A DNA stretch of 64,000 bases from Rutpela maculata (GCA_936432065.2 OW386289.2:136264015-136328014), one strand, 5' to 3'. Positions 21,295-33,914 are shown, counted from the stretch's first letter. The notes: generated from the letters alone by a model not told the origin. Made by a program: numbers and translations.

Positions 21295-22104
21295 GTAATT
21301 GCGCTATTCAAAAGTACGGGAAATTTCACATCAAAAATGTATATGAAGTTTTTTTGTACGATCAAAAATGTAGGCTCCAGATTTTTTTGTTTAACGCATG
21401 AAAATGGAACGCGGAGACACTAAGTACGGCAAGCGAAGCGCGCGCGGCCTCGGCCGCGCTACACTAAATTTATTGTATTTTGAACTAATTAATGAAATTG
21501 ACCTCACAAAGGCTTAAATGAAAGAAGAAATATGTATTGAATTATTATATTTTCAAATATAAAGATGAATGTGTGTAGGTATAGTACGTCGGAATATAAA
21601 GAGATTTGCGATGAAATAGGTAAAAGCTCTACCATTTCTAATTTAAAGATAAAAATTTGGGTCTTTCACATTTTACTCTTAAAGTAATGTATAAAAAGAT
21701 CCGATGAGCGAAAAAAATCTCAAAAATTTATTTTTGAAGATGTAAACTTCCAAAATTTTAAAATTTTGAGAAAATTATAAAATTTGATATACCTATATAA
21801 GTAACTATAACCACTTATTTCTCTGGGTAAATCGCATTATTAGATCTCTGTAGGTGCGATTTTTAAAGCTTGAAATGTGTACTTTAAGATGTTTCAAGGG
21901 GATTTACCTTAAAAATTAAATTAACCCCCTCCTGTTTTTACGAAAATAAAAGAAACATTTTTTTGCTCTAAAATTCGTGAAATTATGGGTAAAATAAAAG
22001 TGAATAACTTTTATAAAAAATTTATTTAGCCTACCTATGCTGCATACGCTTACAGTAGGACCTCAAAATAAGTAAATCTGATGATGAAAAAATATCGGAA
22101 TATA
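21295..22104. other. No gene seen
   Basis: AT-rich apart from a short GC-rich island at about 21425-21465 (aagcgcgcgcggcctcgg). No supported ORF. It flanks the mariner-type element that begins at 22105. Confidence 0.4.
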
Positions 22105-24215
22105 CAGTGTGTCCCAGGATAGATGTAACAAGAGGTGTAATGTACCAACAATTTTGGAATGGTATTTGAGGATTGAGTCCTGCTTGTTGTAAAACTAAAG
22201 TATACCAAAAATGACTTGATTTGGTGTTCTACAGGGTGTTTTATAAACAAAGTTGTAAAAATCACCACTGATAAAGTACCTTTATTTTTCAAAATATGAA
22301 AAAATTCCACTAAGAAAAGTTATTTAGAATGAAATTTTATACCTCTATACCAAATTTCAGGAATATAAAATTATTTTTTTGAAACTTCCCATTTTTTCAA
22401 TAAATTTGTATTTTATTTTGAACCATTCAATTAAAACTGCATAGAAATTATTTTTTGTGAATTAATATTTAAAGTTATGTAGAAGTTATGAGAAAAGCAG
22501 TGTATACACATTTATCATTTATTATTGACATATCTGTCAAACGTAGTCAATATTATCCTTAATTTCTGTTTCAAATTAACGAACCAAACATAGAAAATTA
22601 AGTGAAAATGGTACTCACTGTGCGTGAAAAAATTTATATTGTGCAATGCTACGGAATTGGCGGTGAAAACTCACTAAGAGAAGTCGTAAGCCAATTTAAT
22701 TTGAAATTCCCAAACACTGCTTTGTCACGTACTCAGGCTATGAGAATAATTAAAAAGTTTCTGGCTACTGGTAGTGTTCTTAACATGAAAAGAAAAATAA
22801 AAGCATATGATGAAGACAATGTTGGGGCTATTATAGCTCATGCCTCTGTTATAGAAAATCCTAGGATGCCACTAAGAGAGAGGTCAGCTCTTATTAATAT
22901 TAGCAAGTCTGAACTCCAAAGAATTTACAAGGCAAAGAAAATTAGGGCATATAAAGCAAATTATAAACATACGCTTAAAGAGGGAGATGATGGCCGTAGG
23001 TTGGATTTTTGTTTGACCATTGGAGAAAAAATCATGGAAGAGAGATTTTTTCATAATTTCATAATTTTCTCAGATGAATCCACATTCACAACCAATGGTG
23101 TTGTTTCATCTGAGAATGGTTTTGGGCTTCTAAAAATCCAAATTTTAGAATTCATTGTAGAAGACAATATTATAAAAAAGTGAATGTGTGGTGTGCCGTT
23201 TCTTATCACGTTGGAGTTATTGCACCTTATTTCATTGAGGGAAGATTAAACCAGCACACTTATTTACAGCTTCTTGAAAGATTTTCTGAAGAATATTTAA
23301 ATATTTTAAGAGATATGCCTTTAGTTCATTTTCAACATGATGGTTGCCCTGGCCACTCCACAAAAATGGTTAATCGGTGGTTGAATTTAAATTTTGGAGA
23401 AAATTGGATTGCCAGGAATAGACCGATCAAGTGGCCGGCGAGATCCCCAAATTTATCAATATTGGATTTCTTTTTATGGGGTCGCCTCAAGCAGTTGGTT
23501 TACGCTGAACCACTTCCTAACGATGTAGCAGTATTGAAGCAGAGAATTACAAATGCCGTAAACTCCATACCGTCAGATCATATTCGAAACAGTTTTAAGG
23601 ACTTCAGGCGAAGGATCGAAATGTGTGTGGATGTGGGTGGTAGCTACGTCGAATAATAAAAAAATTGCAAACATTGTTTTGTATTGGTCAATAATTAATT
23701 TTGTTTGTGAATCTGTTGTTTTTGACATTTATTACTTGTTATAATTTTTAAACCTCATTAACCTCCTGTTAGTAATTGTTTCTTGTTTTACAATTAGTTC
23801 GATTAACATTATACCTTCTTACATCTCGTATATTCAATTTTTTATTTACTAATAGCCTACTTTTTGAGATGATTTGCTTCTACACAACTTTAAATATGAA
23901 TTCAACTCTTAATTCGCAAAAAATGGGAAGTTTCAAAAAAATAATTTTATATTCCTGAAATTTGGTATAGAAGTATAAAATTGCATTCTAAATAATTTTT
24001 CTTAGTGGAATTTTTTCATATTTTGAAAAATAAAGGTACTTTATTAGTGGTGATTTTTACAACTTTGCTTATAAAACACCCTGTAGAAGACCAAATTAAG
24101 TCATTTTTGGTATACTTTAGTTTTACAAGCAGGACTCAATTCCCAAATACCATTCCAAAATTCCAAAATTTTTGGTCCATTACACCTCTTGTTACATCTA
24201 TCCTGGGACACACTG
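22105..24215 (+). mobile_element. Tc1/mariner-superfamily element, nearly complete
   Basis: Ends are CAGTGTGTCCCAGGATAGAT and its complement, with TA on each side (22103-22104 and 24216-24217). The inverted arms are about 295 bp (22105-22395 and 23918-24215). It carries one transposase gene with a single frameshift. Confidence 0.92.
22608..23656 (+). pseudogene. Mariner-superfamily transposase, one frameshift and a changed catalytic residue
   Basis: I start at ATG 22608; the open frame upstream begins with a GTG. The protein has an N-terminal helix-turn-helix region (about 1-110), then LKEGDDGRRLDFC, FSDESTFTTNGVV with the first catalytic Asp, NVWCAVSYHVGVIAPYF, FQHDGCPGHST with the second, and ARSPNLSILDFFLWGRL. 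It ends VDVGGSYVE. About 350 residues in total is normal for the family. A frameshift near 23125 separates the halves. The position that is normally Asp in the SPD block is Asn, so the third catalytic acid is lost. Apart from these two lesions the gene is intact, which suggests fairly recent loss of activity. Confidence 0.9.
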
Positions 24216-24261
24216 TATATATACCTACACTTTTCACAAAATATTCAAAAAAACCAAGTTT

Positions 24262-24430
24262 TTTCGGTAAATCGACTCAATGTTGATTGTTTGTACAATT
24301 TTTATCCTGTTTAAAATATCGAAAACATATTAAAAATATTCACGTGGTACGGAGCCATGAGTCAAATTATAATGCTTAAATAATAGAAACAGACTGAAAG
24401 TAAAACAACATCCGCGCGGCAAGCAGTACG
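24262..24430 (+). repeat. Partial copy of the 38190-38447 MITE
   Basis: Shares 'tcggtaaatcga', 'atatcgaaaacatattaaaa', 'ttcacgtggtac' and 'gcggcaagcagtacgc' with the complement of 38220-38395. It abuts and truncates the 3' end of the broken gene at 24431-25170. Confidence 0.8.
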
Positions 24431-25170
24431 CGAGTACTGCGGTTCTCATTTTTATTTATTGAGCAGGGGATGAGTGTATTTAGTTCTGGTGGAATTGTTT
24501 TCAACGTACGGTCACTATTGTGTTCCGCTAAATTTAAAATAATTTTCTCGTCAATGGGTTCCATAGGCTGGTAAACTACCTTTGCTGTTCCATGTAAAAT
24601 ATTTTGTCCATTTTTTCCATCTTTCAAAAAACCGATGTTTTCAGCAGCACAATAGATATATCTATTTTGTATTAAATCCGGCGGTAAATAAATATTATTA
24701 TTTTCTTCTTCTTTCAGAACCGCGTAGAATTTTTTCATAATGGACTGAGCATCCCAAAGAATGCAATCAATCAAAATGATTTCTGCTTCTTGTTGAATGA
24801 AACGCATTAAATCCGACAATTATTTGCGGAGAGTAATATCTCGATATTCTTCTGTTCTCAGATTTCTTCTGGACTTGCTTACCGGACAACATTTCGTACA
24901 TTAAAATTTTCAATGCTGCGTCACAGCGGTCAGATTTCTCTGAGCTGCTGCCGCCTTCAATACACCATTTTAAGAAAAGCTCTAATTGCTTAGGAACAAC
25001 GGAGTTAGGGTATCATTTAAATTGATGCTTCTTTCAAGCTTCCATTTTTTAGCATTAAATACCGATTTTCTAATAATTCTTGCTGCATCGAAAAGAATTT
25101 TTGAATTCTTTTCTGGGAAATCAATCGCGTCATGAACATTTGATGCGCATAATTTCACAAATTTAGAGCT
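24431..25170 (-). pseudogene. Broken gene of an unclassified multi-copy invertebrate family
   Basis: Minus-strand reading in several frames: KFVKLCASNVHDAIDFPEK, then PKQLELFLKWCIEGGSSSEK, then a 140-residue frame with IIVGFNAFHSTRSRNH-like and NRYIYCAAENIGFLKDGKNG, ILHGTAKVVYQPMEP. The 'D/ENIxFxxDxxxGxxxxHGT' block recalls proteins present in many copies in cnidarian and insect genomes, probably transposon-borne. At least two frameshifts, and the 3' end is lost to a MITE. Family assignment is from memory; function is unknown. Confidence 0.5.
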
Positions 25171-25720
25171 ATAAACGAAATGTTAAGTAAGCAGAAAGGT
25201 ATTAGTTTAACATATTAACTATGGACCACAGAATACCTCAGTCTGGGCTCTGTGCTATGGACTAGTGATGGGCGATATATCACGAACTGTGATTTAATCA
25301 CTGATATTAAGAAATCACAGGCAACGACTGTTAGTAAAGTTGGCAGAAAAGCGTGACGTGATCACGACTTTCCGCATTTCGTTCCCTTGCCGTGGTCTAA
25401 CCAAGACGATATTTCACGATATTTACTTTGAGTCGATTATTGTTTGCGGCCGTATGTATTAACACGTAAAGCAAGCGATCCCGTGCCTTATTAGCGTTAT
25501 TAGATACGCATTTCACACTATCTTTTATTAACTGGCGATGCGATGTGGCGATTTGAGGCAGGGTCGCGACGGAACATTTTTGTTATAACACCAGAAGTAT
25601 AACACTACTAAAACCATGCGTAAAAATATTTTATATGATTAAATATACTAGCAATTTTATTGCAAATATTGAGCATTTACGTTTCGGCATGAAATACATC
25701 CACATCCTTGTAGGTATATT

Positions 25721-28700
25721 CACAGAGTACAGTACCTACACAGAGGCGAAGGCTTTGTCGGCTCCTTTGATTTTCGATGGCTCGTTTTTTGTGACCTTGA
25801 GTACCAGTTACGTCTACACTGAGAGAAATATGTTTTTAATTTTTTTCTGTACCCTACATTTAAGGATACACTGAAGAAAAAATGTATTTCAATTTGGATA
25901 GAAAAATATTACCATTTGAATTGTTTATAAACTGCGTTTATTTTCAATTGAGTTAGGCCCTAGCAAATTTTCTGAAATGTAATTATTATAATTGCTATAA
26001 TGATACCACTTGATATTTTTTTGTTTCGATTTCGAGCTAAAAATATTATTATAATGTGACGAAGGAGTATTCTAATTTCCTTACCAAGGAAATGTATTTT
26101 TCAAAAAAACTATATACCTTCTAATATATTTAAATAAGGCGCCATTCTGATTTCCGACCGCCCGGCCGGCCAAATTGGCAAAAGCAAAGCAAATACCCAA
26201 GCAACACACACAGCAACCAAGCTTTATTAGTTTTTATTTCTCAAATATTTAAATAATTATTGTTAGTGGCTCTATGAAATATTTTGAACGTGAATCTTTG
26301 TTTTTTCTATTTAGTTCAGCGCTATTTGAGTGTCTTCATTCCAGACTATATAAATAAAGTGAGTAGAAAGAAATGTATAAAAATATAACATAACCTTTTA
26401 AACTACATGTTATGAAAAACGTATCTGACTGATTGAATACCTATTTAATTATAGTTATTATAATGTGTTCGAAATGATGAAAATTTAATAGGATGTTTTA
26501 TACTTTCAGAATGTAAGCTAAAAAGGAAGATTTATATATATTCCAGTATTTTAGTTGACAATCGCTGAGAAACCTACAAAATAAAATATTATATAATTTG
26601 GCGAGAATTGAATAATATTGAATCAGCTTGGAGAGAAAATGTGAAACATGTGAAAGTATTATCAAATCTGACAATAAATCGCTAACGTTTTGAGAAATGG
26701 TGAATGACTAGTACAAATGTTGGTGTAAATATCTCATAATATACTGAGAATTGCTTGGTTTTTGAGAGAAATGCGTAGACAAAAGGATGAGTTCAAGGCA
26801 CTCAAAAATCTTGAAGGTATATGTGGTTGGGTGTAAGAAGTACTCTCCAAGAAATTTGCAGGATAAAAGCTTTTTGCAAAGGTAAGACTTAGTTGTCGAT
26901 GATCTACCTTTATTTTCAATATATGCTTACCTGATTAAACATTGCTTAATGAATAATTGCCAACATGCAAATTCATTTTTCAGGTTATGAACTCTTAGCG
27001 TAGCATCTTCAACAAAAGCCATCGACTCCTTGGATTACTCATTGTGACTGTGTTACTAATCTAGACAAAATCGTTCACTACCCATCAGCCTTTCCTTTCA
27101 ATTTTTTAGCAGTAAACACGGTGGCTATGTTCGAAGGTTATAAATATTATAATTTCTGTGAAAAATACCATATAAAGTAAACAATGAAGATCTGGAGTAT
27201 TGAACTACTTGAAATATGTAAAAAGGTGTACACGTCTTCCAGTTTTTGACCTCTTGCCTATGATATACCTATAGATGGAACTATACAAACCATTGTAATT
27301 TTTACAAAAACTTCTTTTTATCGTGTCTTGTTAATGTTATACAGTATCGGAAAGCGTTTGATTTGGTGCGGCAATAAGAGCAAGCGAGAGCAAAGCAAGC
27401 AATGATGTACATTAAGGGACGTGTCTGCTTTGCCTCTGCTAGGGTACTGGTAGACGCCTTTATTGTAGGCAGTCGGTTAAGTCGTTGAAACTATGCAATC
27501 TCAACGGTAGAACTTTCCGATACTGTATAATATGTCTAACACGTATTTTATTATTTTACGTAGGTAGGTCAATTGTTAAATATCCCTTGTATTTTATTAA
27601 ATACATATATTCACTTTTTATTATATTTTATTTATCACTTGTATTATTGTTGTTAGCAGTAAATTAAAATAGTCGATTATGTAGAACTTATATATACATG
27701 CATCTTTGCATCTAACTGAAAGTAAAACAAAATATATTTACTAAATATCAAATTATTTATTATCCAACGTTCCATTAATACTCAGAAGAAGAATTAACAA
27801 GAAACTTACTGGAGATATAAAGAAAGATCTATATTGCAATAAAAAATAAATGATTATATTATACACATACTAATATCTAAGTAATAATAAGTAACATTTG
27901 TAATTACATAATTCAAAGAATATTTGCTACAATTTGACACTTTCAAAACCCATTCGGACTTTATTTATGTGTTCACTGACTGAAGGATCACTTTCAGTCT
28001 TAATTTCATAGTTTTTGAATGTTAAACAATCCCAACACTGGGTTTTTAAACACCACACAATATATTTTAAAAGGACGTTTAGTTCCAGATCAATCAATGA
28101 CAGCAATACTTTAAATTTCTTTGATTTAAGCACTTCATCAGATATCTTAATGTAGTCTGTGTATTTTTCTCTTGAGATACCTGATTTAAAAAATGCTATT
28201 AAGCTTCTTTCTCCCTCAGCATCAGCTCTACCGTCGCTCAACTAAAATTTAAACATAAATGATTATTAAAAATGCTGACAAATTAATATAAAGTGTTATT
28301 TTTTACCATGAATTGTTTATTGTTTGCTTAAGCAGTAGTTATTATTATCACAAGCACTTTTAGTTCCACATTTAGCTTTTAAAGTTGTATCCCATAAACA
28401 TCTAACTAGATGGATCATAGTGGTCTTGAATTACGGACTTTCCTGCAACATAAATCCACACTAAAAATCAAATTCTTAAATTAACAAGTAACAACTTACC
28501 ATTAATAAAATACTTGGAATATTCCAGTAAAATAATTCCTTTTAATTGCTTGGAATCATCGACTTACAGTCGATGCTTAGAATCTTTTAACCCTAACCTC
28601 TTCTGGTTGTAAATCGACGTTATTTTATAAAAACTGATGTTTTCTCGGATTGCCACACTTCAACAACTAATAATACAACAAAAACTGGCCATTTTGTATG

Positions 28701-28886
28701 ACATAATGTCCATAAAAACTCTATTATGAAAAATTCAATTCTTAAGTTCAGTCAGTCGCCATTTGACAGCAATGACAAGTGAATTTAGAAAGTGAAGTGA
28801 GGTGAGTTAAAAAATGGCGATGCGTATACAAATTTGGTTTTGGCGGGAAGGCTTGCTTTCGCCTCTGTGTAGTTACTGTACTCTGT
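25721..28886. mobile_element. Nested element with 8-bp target duplication
   Basis: Inverted ends of about 32 bp around CAGAGTACAGTA and ACACAGAGGCGAA (25721-25753; complement 28854-28886). The flanking 8-bp direct repeat is GGTATATT (25713-25720 and 28887-28894). The interior is AT-rich, with two or three possible short exons on the minus strand but no recognised transposase. Confidence 0.75.
27927..28241 (-). CDS. Candidate terminal exon, product not recognised
   Basis: 105 codons open to a stop at 27927, preceded by an acceptor-like AG (plus 28242-28243). The reading starts LSDGRADAEGERSLIAFFKS and includes YIKISDEVLKSKKFKVLLSL. A possible upstream exon ends at a GTAAGT donor near 28500 with DDSKQLKGIILLEYSKYFIN. 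Composition (Lys/Glu/Leu, amphipathic) looks protein-like, but no domain is recognised. Its place inside the nested 8-bp-duplication element suggests part of a decayed transposase. Confidence 0.3.
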   Translation of the reverse strand: MSDGRADAEGERSLIAFFKSGISREKYTDYIKISDEVLKSKKFKVLLSLIDLELNVLLKYIVWCLKTQCWDCLTFKNYEIKTESDPSVSEHINKVRMGFESVKL

Positions 28887-29418
28887 GGTATATTATAAAA
28901 CAACAAAAAAAATAACATTAAAAAATAAATATACCATTTTAAATTACCAAAAATTCGTGTAAAATAAACATAAATATAAACAAGAAATTTATTGATGCTT
29001 CCGAAATGTTAATGTTTGTACTGTCATGAGCAAAAAAAATAGGACAACTATTTTTCTAATATAAATCTGTCTCTATTTGCTCACTTGCAATGAATTTTGA
29101 CAAATAACTGACAATGTCACAAAAATTACAGTTAGATGTGCACAACTAGATTTTAGCAAAAATACGTTATAAGACCGGTCCCATTTTTTTGCGCACGACA
29201 GTACAACTTTACAAAAATATCCTATTATCAAGTTCCATTCAAAACCTAGTATGCTTTTGCTTTATTACCAATCCATACATCAGAGGTTATTTGGATAAAC
29301 AAATCATAATATATATTATACATATTATGCATATCTGCGGCAGCACAGATTACCAAAAGTAGCTAATTCACCATTCACCGTCTGTCGGCGCTTATTTAGG
29401 GATAGGGAACAATTAACA

Positions 29419-29704
29419 CAGGCCTGTAGCTAGGGGGGGCAGGACGGGCGGCGCCCGTCCTGGAATAAGTCTTGCCCGACCTACGGTGATCGTAATGGGG
29501 GCAATTTTAACTGTCTTTTTAATATTTTGAAAGAGATTGGGTAACAATTTTCTAAATTTTTCGGATTAAAATTTTTTTTTTTGGATTAAAATTTTTTTGT
29601 ATTTCACTCCCCCCGCTCATCAAAAAATTTTTCGGACTTTATTTACGGGCCCGTCCTGAAAAATTGTTTGCCCGCCCTGAAAGCACTTTCTAGCTACAGG
29701 CCTG
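29419..29704. mobile_element. hAT MITE, CAGGCCTGTAGCTAG ends
   Basis: 286 bp with inverted ends CAGGCCTGTAGCTAG and an 8-bp duplication AATTAACA (29411-29418 and 29705-29712). Inside are paired 'cgcccgtcctg' and 'gggcgggc' type blocks. No coding capacity. Confidence 0.9.
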
Positions 29705-29910
29705 AATTAACAATTTCTCTCGTACGTCGTATTATGAAAGTCGTGATCACATCACGCTTTAAATTCACTGATATAAGAAAATCACAGAAACGAATTACGT
29801 TGTGATTGAAAAATCACGATATCGCCCATCACTACTATGGACGCGATTACTGCCATACGTTTCCTATTATTTCGCTACCCGCTGCGCTGTGCCACCAACC
29901 ATTTCGCGCG

Positions 29911-30131
29911 GACGACATTCGACCAATATAGTGAAATTAAAGGTACGCGAGTATCGTGACGGTAAATATAATTATAACATTAGAAAGATTAGCGCACAAA
30001 CTGTATTTGCAGTGTTTTCTTAATCGAGTGAGTTTTATTAGAAAAAGGCGATTTAAAATGCCATGGTGTTTACAAAAAAGCATGTTTTTAAAATAATTTT
30101 GTTAGGAACAAAAATTCGACAAAAGTGCTAA
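29911..30131 (+). repeat. R3 dispersed repeat, copy 1 (inverted copy at 35758)
   Basis: Shares 'cgaccaatatagtgaaatt', 'taatcgagtg', 'ttttattagaaaaaggcgat' and 'ttgttaggaacaaaaatt' with the complement of 35758-35960. Nothing else is recognised between 30132 and 30410. Confidence 0.85.
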
Positions 30132-30410
30132 TAACACACACCTACAAATTTTAACTTTTATTTTGTGTCGTTAACCAAAACCACTTATTTGCATTGTTTT
30201 GTTCCCAACTACGTCTAACATAGTCATAAAAAAAAATTGTTGGCTCTAAAAATTGAAATAACTGACCTAACTCACATATTATGGAATAATTTTAATAAAA
30301 AAAGCAATTAATTACATCATGCGAAAAAATATTTGTCATTTTGATATATATTACAAATACATGTTATATACTATATATTTAATTAGAATATAAGCCCTTT
30401 AATCAAACAA

Positions 30411-33167
30411 TTAATTATTCTTCTTGCGCTTCTTAGCCCGTCTCTTATAAGTTACTTCTGGAGCATCTCTTATACATGTCCAACAGTAGTTTGCCAACAT
30501 CGCAGAAGTCCATTTGCCCTGATTTTTTTTTTTCCATATTTTGATTATCCTGGTGGAATCTCTCTCCATGCTCAATACTTACTGCACCACAGTTTTCTGG
30601 GAAGCAATCTAGGAGTGAATGTAGAAAGGACTTTTAATGACATATTGCATCCTAATTTCTGGTAGCAAGAAAGAAGGTTCCCAACAAGGTCTCTATAGTT
30701 TTCTGCTTTTTTGTTACCGAGAAAGTGTGTTGCTACCATTTTAAAGGAATTCCAAGCAGTTTTTTCATTGCCTTCTAGAATGTTGTCAAATTGAGCATCT
30801 TTGAAAAGGTTCTTGATTTGAGAACCCACAAAAATTCCCTCTTTAATTTTCGCATTACTAAGTCTGGGAAAGTTTTGTTTTAAGTAACTGAAAGCACGTC
30901 CTTCTTTGTCCATAGCTTTTATCAAGTTTTTCATAAGCCCCAGTTTTATGTGGAGTGGTGGCAGTATTACCTTTTGTGAATCAACTAATGGAATGTTAGC
31001 AACATTTTTTTCTTCTGGTTCAAAACCCAGTCTTGGCGGACAAATTTTTATTTTGTAATGTTCTAATCGCGCTCGACTGTCCCACTCACAAAGAAAACAG
31101 CAATATTTGGTATACCCTTGCTGCATACCAAGTAAGATAGCTATCACTTTTAGGTCTGCACAAATCTGCCACTTATACTTGTCATATTCTATAGTTTGTA
31201 GCAGGCGCGCAGCCAGGGGGGGGGGGCATGGGGCCCGGCCCCCCCCCAAGCCGTCTTCCACGAACCAAAAATTAAAGAAGCATAATCACTATTAGTACAA
31301 ATAGTCCCTTAAAATTAGGAAATATTTAAGAAAATTTTCCCACAGTTATAAGACCTGTAAACAGTTAGTCATGTTGTCTAAACATGATTTTTACCCCCCG
31401 CAGTTCTGAAAAAGGGTGGTTTTAAGAAATATATACATATATATGCGTTTTTTCGTCTTTTTCTCTGTTTTGAGGAAAAACTATGCATTTTGGTGAAAAA
31501 TATCAAGAGAGCAAAGTAGTAAAGGATAAAATTTCCTATAGTTTTTGTCTTTACTTTTTTTTCGAATTCCGCTTAGTTTCGCCGCTAGAGGGCGCGAAAG
31601 AAATAAATATACATATAGACTTTTGCGTCTTTTTTTAGATTTTGAGCCAAAATTATGCATTTTTATGAAAAATTACATGAGATCAATGTTGTAGAACATA
31701 AAATTCACTATCTTTAGGTGTTTTCTAGTTTTTCTTTTTTTTTTTTTCATAAAAATATATATATTTTTTATGTTCTACAGCTTTAATCTCACGTAATTTT
31801 TCATAAAAATGCATAATTTTGGCTCAAAATTTAAAAAAGGCACAAAAGTCCATATGTATATTTATTTCTTTCGTACCCTCTAGCGGCGAAACTAAGCGGT
31901 ATTTGAAAAAAATAATGGTAGAGACAAAACTTATAGGAAATTTTATGCTCTACAACTTTGCTCTCTTGATATATTTCTCAAAAAACCATCATTTTTTAGA
32001 ACTGCGGGGGGTGGAAATGATGTGGTAAAATTTTCCATAAAACAGCAATTTTTTTACTAATTCGAAGGGACTAAAAGCAGTATCCAAATTATCTCTTGAA
32101 ATTAATATTTTGTAATTAATGCCCATATTATCTAGTAGAGGAATCTACACGTCCGTTTTCAACAATTTTCTGAAAAGTTTTCCTCAATCTCTGGGAGGCC
32201 GGTTCTATTGCCCCCCCCCCAGATGAGTTTTCTGGCTGCGCCACTGGTTTGTAGCAATACATTCATGTTACTGTAATTTTCCTTCATGTGGACAGCATGG
32301 GCGATTGGAATTGATGGCAATTTATTTCCATTGTGAAGTAACACAGCTTTTAGACTAAGTTCCGAGGCGTCAATAAAAAGTCTCCAGTCACTAGGATCAT
32401 GGGGAATGTGTAAAACACTCATTAAACCGTCAATGTCCTTGCAGGCAACCAAGTCATTTTCCATTTTGAAAAAGGTATAAGATCTTTTTGACGACTTCGA
32501 TACATGGAAACTTTAACATTTTCTTGTAGTAAATTCCATTGTTGTAGGTCTCCAGTGTTGAAGATCACTTAATTAGCGTTGATTAATTTTGTGCGGTTCA
32601 CCACCGGACACTTCGGCAGAGAAATCGGAATCTTGTGATGTTGATGGCTGGACTAAGTCGTCATCTACATTATCATCCGTTTCTTCGTCAGAATCAAAGC
32701 TGTATTCTTGAGGTAGATTAGGAATATGTAGTTCATCACTATGGAGAACCGGACGAATGGCAGATGGTAAATTGGGGTATTGTATTACCATTCTTTTTTT
32801 CTTGTTAATACCTGTCTAATAAGAGGTATCACGCAAAAATAACAATCGGTAACATGATCTGTAGGTTCTCGCCAGATCATGGGCACAGCAAAAGCCATTG
32901 AACGTCGTCTCCCACTTAGCCAACTGCATTGTTCGCACAATTGCTGCAACATATATGAGGTGCCCATTTTTTGTCTTCATCTCCAATTGTACAACCAAAA
33001 TACAACTGGTACGCCTTCTTATTTTTGGGAGTAAAATTACGTTTTTGATGCGCAAAAGTCACTTCACCACAAATATAACAAAAGTTATTAGGTGTATTTA
33101 CACATATCTCGTGGCATAATTTCAAAATAGCACTATTTACTTTATAAAATGAACGCTTATCATGCAC
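30411..33167 (-). pseudogene. Broken gene of a widespread multi-copy insect family, split by a hAT MITE
   Basis: Read on the minus strand from about 33167. An N-terminal Cys-rich part includes CYICGEVTFAHQKRNFTP, YQLYFGCTIGDEDKKWAPH and CCSNC. Next come WREPTDHVTDCYFC, YPNLPSAIRPVLHSDELHIP and an acidic linker. Then DIDGLMSVLHIPHDPSDWRL, LHNGNKLPSIPIAHAVHMKE, YTKYCCFLCEWDSRARLEHY, LPPLHIKLGLMKNLIKAMDK and GCNMSLKV, ending RRAKKRKKNN with a stop at 30411. These phrases match a family in many copies across insects and Hydra, often annotated as uncharacterised. At least four frameshifts or stops plus the MITE at 31202-32246 break it. It appears intronless. Biochemical role unknown. Confidence 0.75.
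31202..32246. mobile_element. hAT MITE with long internal palindrome
   Basis: Ends of the CAGtGGCGCAGCCAG type (31202 and complement at 32246) with 8-bp duplication GTTTGTAG (31194-31201 and 32247-32254). G-runs and C-runs lie just inside each end. The core pairs over about 300 bp (about 31383-31720 with 31745-32027), including the phrase 'tagcggcgaaactaagcgg'. It interrupts the gene copy at 30411-33167. Confidence 0.9.
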
Positions 33168-33317
33168 AAGGTATAAATACGACTACCTAAGAATGGATAT
33201 TGGTTTTAGCGACAAATAAAGAGGTTAGTAGGTATGTCTATTTTTCGTAGAATTCTAATTCTACCCGTTATTTGTGATAGGACCGCCCATAAACTAGGGT
33301 TTATAAGGGGTCTACAC

Positions 33318-33462
33318 ACAATCCAGCGACGGGGAGCCAGCCTTGTCGGCATGCTTTGAACTCATTCGTAAAAGGGAACTGGTCCGCTGGAATTCCAATT
33401 ATCTTCAAAGCGTACCGACAATGTCGGGTCCCAGCAGCTAGATCGTCTGTAGACCCCTATAC
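33318..33462. mobile_element. Small palindromic MITE
   Basis: 145 bp whose ends GGGGTCTACACACAATC and complement pair inward over about 55 bp ('ttgtcggcatgctttgaa' with 'ttcaaagcgtaccgacaa'). The target duplication is uncertain. Confidence 0.7.
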
Positions 33463-33914
33463 CTGCGTTATACTTTATTACCTGTATTGGGAAAACCAGA
33501 GCCAACGTGAACTTTTGCTTTTTATATTGTTATTTAGCATGACGAAGTTACTAAGAATTTGCTATTTTTACTTCCAATACATGTAGGCTGTAGAATAGTG
33601 TAACCTTTCCTGTTCCTTAGTAAAAACAAGACAATCTAGCAAAAAAAAAACGAACATTCTATCTTTAATGGTTTAAGAGATATAATTCATTAACCATTTT
33701 ACCCCTCAAGGGGCGACTGGGATGAGGGTCGCGTGATTGGGGGTGGTAAGAAAGGTTTTGTTGTTGACAAATGTATATACTAACATATAATATGGGTGCC
33801 ATGCACGAACTCCCTATTTTTCGCCCTATGCCGTTCCACTATTAGAGGAATTTCAAATGTCTGTTCAGTGGAACAATTTATGTAACCAGAATAAAAATTA
33901 CCAAAGCAATAAAA

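Larger units (their letters stand above)
25263..29834. mobile_element. Large hAT-like element with nested insertions
   Basis: Ends TAGTGATGGGCGATAT (25263) and its complement (ending 29834), flanked by an 8-bp direct repeat CTATGGAC (25255-25262 and 29835-29842). The subterminal 120 bp on both sides also pair. An 8-bp duplication and TAGTGATGGG ends are typical of hAT elements. No intact hAT transposase is seen. The interior holds another terminal-inverted-repeat element (25721-28886) and a small hAT MITE (29419-29704). Confidence 0.85.

Noticed and set aside
24005..24286. 93-residue frame similar to the 86-residue minus frame at 22050-22310
   Set aside because: Arm artefact of the 22105-24215 element.
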